Shown piece after piece: positions 57,351-64,000 of a DNA stretch of 64,000 nt. Source of the DNA: Lithospermum erythrorhizon (lineage: Eukaryota > Streptophyta > Magnoliopsida > Boraginales > Boraginaceae). Numbering within the stretch: the stretch's first letter is position 1; the number at the start of each line of letters is the position of its first letter. The position numbers were made by a program, and so were the translations under genes. The stretch covers positions 62,001 through 126,000 of the forward strand of contig JADFUC010001910.1 in assembly GCA_019722365.1 (NCBI GenBank), written 5' to 3'. Under the pieces are notes generated by a model. It searched no databases. It was given only the letters and a program-made list of their open reading frames with translations, and was not told the DNA's origin.

Positions 57351-57866
57351 AGAAGTCTTACCATTTCAGAGGAGGTCAATAGACCTTTGGATTTTAGAGA
57401 CTTACTTTAACACCGGTGGCGTTTGTTACCTCCAGAGAAGTTATATTGTTGGATAATAGGCTTGTGGCAACTCTGGTTTCAACAAAACTGAAGAGTCAAG
57501 GGAGAAACCAGCCAAACTCCCATGGAAATTGCAAAAATTTTGGAAACCTTTCTAATCCTCAGATGAATACCAACAAATGAAAACAACATAAAGGGAGGAG
57601 ATGGCTTTATAATCCTCAGTTTTAATGCCCTACCCGAGCAATAAGGGTAATGGACTTTTCGGCCTTGGATTAAGCTTATAACTTGATGGACCTTTCTAGA
57701 CCGGAGTATAATGGACCAGATTAGACCATGGAAATTTAGATCAGGGTATAACCCCTTAGATTGTTATAGGATTTTATGTCTCTTTTTGTTTTGTTTTCTT
57801 TTTAGTTTGTAATTATTTAGTTTTTCTATTTCTTTTGTTTGGTTACCTAAAAAAAAAGAAAAAATT

Positions 57867-59752
57867 GTTCTTTCACCAAGATTAGTAAACATATATTGGT
57901 TGATAGAGTTCTCTCGTTATAGCGAAACTTATGCCTACAAGATTAGTCAAAAATATATTGAACCGAAATAAACAGAAAATATATATGTAGTAATTATTAA
58001 TGAATTATATATAATTAATTAATTAATACTCCATGAGCATTGGTGCCTAGTTCAAGCTAAGTCGATTAATTTCATATGTGGATTATGGAATCAAATGTGA
58101 ATTACAGGGATCGAGTATTGTGTACGAAATGAAATAAAAGGAAAAATTTGCTTGACTTTGGATTCCTTGACATACGCATGGTTTGATTTTCCATTCCACG
58201 TAAATGCGTCTAAAACAAATTGCAATGTCATGTTTCTTCCAAAGATTGAAAAAAAAATATTGATCAATTAATTGTGATCATTGTAATATATAAAGATTTT
58301 CATAAAAGGTGGTGCTCACAATGGTGATACCTTTGTATTTATTAGTAAAATGTACATGTAATTGTAATCTTTGTAATATATAATGATTTTCATAAAAGGT
58401 GGTGCTCACAATGGTTATACCTTTGTATTTATTAGTAAAATGTATGTATTTATGCTTTAAATATTTAAAATGAGATAATAAATAAAGTAATTAATTATTT
58501 ATAAATTGTACTTTTGATTGATATTATAATTTATTTTGTTTATAGTTATATGATCCTTATGATTTTAATAATATAATTTTAATAATAGATTTAAAAGTTT
58601 TGTTATCATTACTACTTTTCATTTCTGAGTTTAATAAAAGAATCTTAGCGTTATGTAATTTTATTTATTGTTAGAAAATATCACTTTCTTTTTAATAAAA
58701 ATACACTGTGTTTTTTATTTATTGTTAGAAAATATCGCTCTCGATTGACTAATAGTATAAATTATTAGGTAATTCTCTTATTGATTTTATTTTTATGTAT
58801 TGTTTAACATATTTTAATTGAGGATTGACTCCATGTAATATTTGCGCAAAATTAAATAATATCGAGGCGTTTTTATGAAGTCTACCGATTTTAATACCTT
58901 AGAAAACAAAGCCTTAGCGTTAGATCAATAAAGCGTTGAATGTCGAATAATTGGAAATGAATTATATTGGCTGATGGAATGAAGTTGACATATATCTTTT
59001 AAAAACTATATCTTACATGCGATAATTTTTTAATAAACGATTAAAACTGATAATATATATGTGATTAATATTACTTGATATGAAAACCTTTTAAAATTTT
59101 GGCGTAAATAACGAACTTTTTAATATAAAGGTCGCGAAGTCGTTCGAATAGAAGATGAGATGCCGTTGTAAATCGAATATTCATTAATAAAGTGGATTAT
59201 ATACCTATAATATATATATTCATGCATGTATTTTTTAGACCATAATATCGATGAATTATATTTCATATAGAGTGAAAAATAATATAAGTATTATTATGAC
59301 AATATACTCTTATTTAGTGTACTAATTACTAATCAATATTAAATAGTAAAGATCAAAGTTTTTTAATTTTCTTTCATACATTGAATTCAAATCTAATTAA
59401 TTATTGCATCTATAGTTTATAGATAAAGATATTTTTTCTTCCCAAGCACAAAAGCAACATATTTATATATTTTAATAAAAAAAATTAAAATTTTGAAATA
59501 AAAATATCCGACCATTACTCACTCCATACTAAATGATTGTCAAGTGTTTGATTTAAGTGCTCAATTAACAAATTTTATGCACTTCATCAATAAATATAAT
59601 TTTGATTTGAATAAAATTTAATGTCATTAAAGTACATTGAAAATATCATTATTTGATTACTTTTACAAAAATATTATACAACGAAATAAATGTTGAATTT
59701 AACATTTAATGTGTGAAATATTTGAATTTAAGAAACCTAGGCAATCTATTTA
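57867..59752. other. AT-rich intergenic region with tandem duplication
   Basis: No gene is seen. A 90-bp tandem duplication covers 58271-58360 and 58361-58450 with few changes. A second pair, TTTATTTATTGTTAGAAAAT at about 58661 and 58716, is spaced 55 bp apart. Confidence 0.7.
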
Positions 59753-60540
59753 TGAAAATAACCCGTTCGTTTAAAAAATAAATAAATAAAAAAAAAATAA
59801 TAATAAAAATTTTCGGTCGGTGGTGGGACCGGAGATAGTATAAATAATTTCGGAATAAGATCGATGTACCTGAGAGACTAGTATTATATGAGTAGTAGTT
59901 TATGTCATGGGAAATTTTACATTTGGAATCGGTTTAAATTTGAGAGTTAAATGCGGAAAAGTCGAAAAATTAGCAGAAGCCAAGAGCGAGACTCGAAATT
60001 TATCCTTAAATATCTTACCGTCACCTCCAGCCGTCATCTCACAAACACAAAATATCTTCTTCTTTCTTCTAGCAGTCTTAGCTGAGCCGCCCACAAACAA
60101 GAAAATTTTCTTAATTTCTTAAATTGTTGCTCGAACTTAAAGATGTTGGTTGAATATACTCGTATCTTCGGCCAGATTAAGGTAAGAAGGTCGAATCTTT
60201 TGTGATATTTCTTCAGGTTTTTGACATAGTTGACTTTTCTTCAAATTAGATTTAATTGTATTTAAGTTTGTTATGGGTAGTATGATGAATATAAGTAGTT
60301 AATTCATGAGTTAAGATGTTGTTTGAGGTTTATGGTGATCGGTTGACTTTTTCCTAGGTTAGTTGACTTTTGATGTTGACTTTTTTATAAGACTTTTAAA
60401 TGTGTAGGGGGTTAATTTGGGACCTTATTGTAGTTGTTGTAAGGTTAGAATTGTGATTTATAATCGATTAGAGGGGGTTAGGTTGAGAAAGTGTTCCCAA
60501 GTTGAGTTGTAGTGGATTTTTTGGAGTATAGGTTGTTAAT
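59753..60540 (+). repeat. gypsy LTR E, truncated after the leader
   Basis: It starts TGAAAATAACCCGTTCG, then GGTGGTGGGACCGGAGATAG and ATTATATGAGTAGTAGTTTA as in LTR B. A TATA-like CCTTAAATATCTTACC lies at 60004-60019, a donor AAG|GTAAGAAGG at 60179-60189, and four TTGAC motifs at 60229-60383. From about 60190 it follows LTR A through GGAGTATAGGTTGTTAAT, then stops at 60540, where a different sequence begins. Confidence 0.75.
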
Positions 60541-63211
60541 TGTAATTTATTGGAAATCAATGAAAATTGGTTCCATTTATTATGCCCGTTCGACAATTGT
60601 GTAGCAATTCATTTCTGGAATTAAGGTTAAATGTGATTATCAAAACTTATTATTCAAGCAAGTAATTGTATATTCTTGGTGTGGGTTACCATGATAATTT
60701 AAAGGGGTTATGAAGATTCTTTAAAGATGCTTCTTCGTGTCGTTATAATAATAGTAATTGGTCAATTATTATTGTTATACAAGCTTTACTATTATCACGA
60801 CTTAGAGAAGGTCACTGTAGCATCTGATGGCGTTAGCGAGTTATATTTCGTGTATGAAATTAAAGAGAACTATATAATTGAAATGTGCGCCGATGAGGGT
60901 TACATTTTATGTATAGAATGTCGATTGAACAAATAGAAGCAATTAAATAGTTATTTAATTGGTTTCGGGAAATGAGCTAGTATTGTCGATAACTTGAAGA
61001 TTATTGATATTGACTTCATTCTTATTTAATTAGGCTTAATTAAATAGTTTAGCTACGTCTTATTTCATTGGTGTCTTACTTGGTAATAGAGTTAGCAGTA
61101 TTGTCTTAGGGTTTGCTTATCGGGCTTGTTTAACTATTACAATATATGAAACTTTAGGGTTTTCATCATAAGTTTTTTGTAAAACTTTTCACCCAGCTCT
61201 ATTGCTTAAGCTTACTTTGTGAAATTATGAGATTTTGGGTTTTTCCCAGTTTTGTTAAATGCTTGTTTCTTAGCGTAGATTAGTTAGCAGTTAATGCACT
61301 CGCGAGGTGTGGAATTGCTTAGAGATATCATCACGATTGATATTCTGACGAAATTTGAAGGGAAGTCAAATTCGTTGTGAATTTGAAGCGTGTGAATTTT
61401 AGTGGGAATTTACTCGGCTATATTGTAAGTCCTACATTCATATATTTAATTATATGTTTTTGTATTGAATAATGTAGTATGCGCTTTAAAGATCCACGGA
61501 ACTATGGATTTGTATTTATACTCACCCATATCCAGTAATGGTACTTCTTCGGTGGCATGTGAGCCAAATTAAAGTTCTTTACATTATTTATTTATGCTTG
61601 TTTTGTGTTTTTCCATCGATTTTTTATTTGATTAATTCTTGTTCATATATTTAATTGATAAATATATATTGAGAATAAATTACCAAGTTCTTGATTATTC
61701 ATTTACATATGTGTTACAATTTTATGTGATGATGTATTATCGTATTTTGTTAACATGGTTTGTTCATGAAGGGCGATTTAATTGATTTTTGTTTTAGAGT
61801 TTTGTAAAAAGCGTGTTTAGGCGTCTAAGATTTTTGTAAAATTAAAACCCTAATTTTTTTGGAACCGGATAGCACCTAATTAAAACCTAATTTTTTAAGT
61901 GCCTCAAAAACAATTTTGAGATTTTTGAATTTAATTAATAATTAAATGAAAAATTTATTATAATGAGCGACAGTGGGATTTGTTCCAAGAAAATTATGGA
62001 GTTAATGTTAATTCATAAATTTTGAAAACTTTTAATCCCCACTCCAAAAGCGATTCACAAAGCGAATTAAATTAAATCTGAAAACCGAGTTAAATATTAT
62101 TACCGTAAATCGGCCGACCGACTTCGGCGACCTACGAGTGGCGTCGGTGTCGGATGCGGGTGATTTGGGTACCAAATAGCCCGGTCGGAAGGCGACTGGG
62201 GCGGAGGGTCGGCGTGTCGACCGTGGGCCGTATAAGTCGTCCAGGAGCCCGTTATGACGATGTGCCCTAATTTGAAAACCCCCAATTCGAATTTATTCCT
62301 TATTTTGGTTTCCTAAAATTATGGAATTTGAATTATATTCGGTTTTATTGATTATTTGTCATTTTAATCAACTAATTAATTGTGAATTAATTATGTGATG
62401 ATAATTAATTAATTTCCTTTTTATATTATATCTTTTAAATTAATTTAAAAGTGATATAAACAAATTATGAAGTAACAGCTTATTTCTGCCCAATGTATTT
62501 TGAAAATAATTTGTGATAAATATTTTCTATAATATATTATACGGTTAATTATTGAAATAATTATTGACATGTGTATGATAATTGAGTTTATATTAATTAA
62601 TTTTAATATGTGTAATTCGTGGATTAATTAATTTGATAATTACAAACATGCACTTTTCGATGCCATTTTAAAATATTTATTAAGTTCATTTATGTGATTT
62701 AATAAAGTGCCTATATTTTGTAATGGTGATTGGAATGGAGGAGTATAGATATGGCCCGTTTATTTATTTTCGGTCTGTGAGGCAGTAATGTTGTAAATGG
62801 CCGAGTCGTATTTCTTGTATTTATTTGTTCTTGTTTTGCCTGAGAGCTTGCGAGCTATGCGAGATGGGTGTATGTAAATATTGTAACAAGTGAAGATATT
62901 GAAGATCGTTTCGGTGGTGATCTTTGAGTGGACTCGGATGGATCCGGAAGTACAAGATCACGAAATTAGGACTTATGTTAGTATTTGATAAATATTGTAA
63001 TAGGATTCACAGGGCCATATCGTATATCTCTTGAATGTGCATTACTTGTTTTATTTTTCATGTTGCATGTATTGCTTGATTATGTGCTAGTATGCATGGT
63101 AAATGAAAACAAAGTAATCTCGCCAATTAAAATTTAAACGAAGTATCAGCCAATTTTAAAGTTGTGTTACGTCAATGCATCGATTAGGCGCGCGTGATGG
63201 CGGGTGTTACA
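60541..63211 (+). repeat. possible LTR of an unclassified retroelement
   Basis: The segment starts TGTAATTTATTGG exactly where LTR E breaks off and contains a TG-start/CA-end pair, the end being GGCGGGTGTTACA at 63211. It holds no gene motif. A 69-codon frame at 60727-60936 is not recognised. Without a second copy the LTR status is only inferred from the ends. Confidence 0.35.
62101..62265. other. GC-rich block in AT-rich surroundings
   Basis: About 165 bp with many CG dinucleotides (CGGCCGACCGACTTCGGCG at about 62110 onward) lies inside sequence that is otherwise strongly AT-rich. There is no frame or known motif. Confidence 0.6.
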
Positions 63212-63795
63212 ATGTGCATTTGATATGACAATGGATCATGTTGAAGTGATTTCCGCTAACGTTGTGGGAACTTCGGATGATCGATCAGTAACACTTTGGT
63301 TTAATTGGTATGCTTAACCGGTTTTCGGGAATCTAGTGTTGGGTGGCGTCACATGTGAGATGCTGAGTGACACGAGTTATGTAGTTTTTACATAATTGGT
63401 TGACAACCTACTATTATAAGCCCCGGATTCAAAATGTAGCGATGTGGTTTGAATATAAGTGTAATAGGCCTTAATCTTAATACATTTCGTGAGATTTGAA
63501 GTAGTATTTACTTTACAATTTATTTGTAAGTGTTTTTTAGCATGATAGTTCTTGAGTCTGTTATTTTATTTACTTATTCTTGTAGAATTAATATAGGTAC
63601 CATATTGCTACCCCTAGAACTACGCTTGAACTACATTAACTCGGCTAGCGTGTATGATGGTCGCGGAATTTTGAGAAGTGGTCTCGTGAGTTGAAGGTTG
63701 TCTTCAAGTTGCACGGGATTGAATGCATCTTGTATAAAGAAATTCCTATAAGACATACGGGAATGATGCTGCGCTGGAAGAAATATAGGTTGCAT

Positions 63796-64000
63796 AAGAA
63801 GGACTCTCTAGCATAAAGTGTCTTATCTTTCGGATGGAGCAGTTTCAGGCTATGTATGATGAGTATCACGTATATGACATTTATCAGAAGCTCTTGAGTG
63901 AATCGAAGGAGCGTGCAGAATATGAGAAATACGAAGCTTTTCGTGCCTGGGTGGTACGGGCCGAAATCTGGCCCGATTACGATTCTTGGCTTGAGGTAAT
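63796..64000 (+). CDS. open frame running off the right edge, unknown protein
   Basis: An uninterrupted frame from after a stop at 63793 to the window end has an ATG at 63834 (MEQFQAMYDEYHVYDIYQK). It is rich in Glu, Lys, Tyr and Trp: KERAEYEKYEAFRAW, then EIWPDYDSW. The composition looks like real protein, possibly the start of a retroelement gag, but I recognise no domain. It lies about 620 bp after a possible LTR end, which would suit gag. Confidence 0.35.

Larger units (their letters stand above)
52330..57866 (+). mobile_element. L1-type LINE, near full length, inactive
   Basis: In order: a leader of about 200 bp, ORF1 with RNA-binding domains (52542-53400), AP-like endonuclease (53985-54980), reverse transcriptase (55030-56760), zf-RVT domain (57150-57330), a 3' UTR and an A-rich tail at 57849-57866. 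This is the standard plant L1 arrangement. Frames are broken many times, and the exact 5' end and TSD are not identified. Confidence 0.85.

Overview
The window is nuclear DNA of a flowering plant, probably a eudicot. The evidence is spliceosomal gene structure with GT-AG introns, an egg-cell-secreted-type (ECA1/EC1) cysteine-rich gene, a plant GH79 heparanase-like gene relic, a FAR1/FHY3-type relic, Stowaway-type MITEs, and stacks of plant Ty3/gypsy, Ty1/copia and L1-type LINE elements. I see no bacterial, organellar, rRNA, tRNA or CRISPR features. The only intact protein gene I can support is the small secreted cysteine-rich gene at 22465-22800 (minus). Almost everything else is broken by frameshifts. 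Some of that may be real decay and some may be uncorrected sequencing error.

Layout. 1-3941: the 5' two thirds of a minus-strand Ty3/gypsy element (LTR, PBS, gag, protease, RT, RNase H; the integrase lies beyond the left edge). 3950-8600: a plus-strand Tat-lineage gypsy integrase, a long antisense reading frame behind it, and a probable 3' LTR. 8601-15095: a plus-strand GH79 pseudogene with a recognisable promoter and about eight exons, split in one exon by a 3.4 kb insertion. 15110-18600: a deleted SIRE/Maximus-like copia element (LTR, RT/RNase H, env-like frame). 18600-19828: a minus-strand gypsy gag and LTR fragment that cuts a FAR1-like relic at 19830-21125. 21130-22464 is AT-rich and empty, followed by the intact gene.

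22900-50950 is one large nest. A minus-strand copia element (ends 23563 and 50279) sits in a 155-bp repeat whose units realign across it. Into it went a solo LTR (26523-30055, TSD catga) and an 18 kb gypsy pile (31926-50165) in which LTR B lies inside LTR F, which lies inside the LTR of element C, next to elements D and G. The LTRs are 2.3-3.5 kb long, carry minisatellites, and share a TATA-like box followed about 140-190 nt later by a splice-donor-like AGGTAAG. 50576-51706 holds two Stowaway-type MITEs, 52330-57866 a near full-length but dead L1-type LINE, and 59753-64000 another LTR of the same superfamily followed by an unclassified element that runs off the right edge.

The GH79 relic, the FAR1 relic and the secreted gene show that this was once a genic neighbourhood, later expanded by repeated nested insertion. 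No coherent multi-gene system is visible. The most notable non-trivial signal is the shared leader/splice-donor module, with TTGAC clusters, in every long gypsy LTR.
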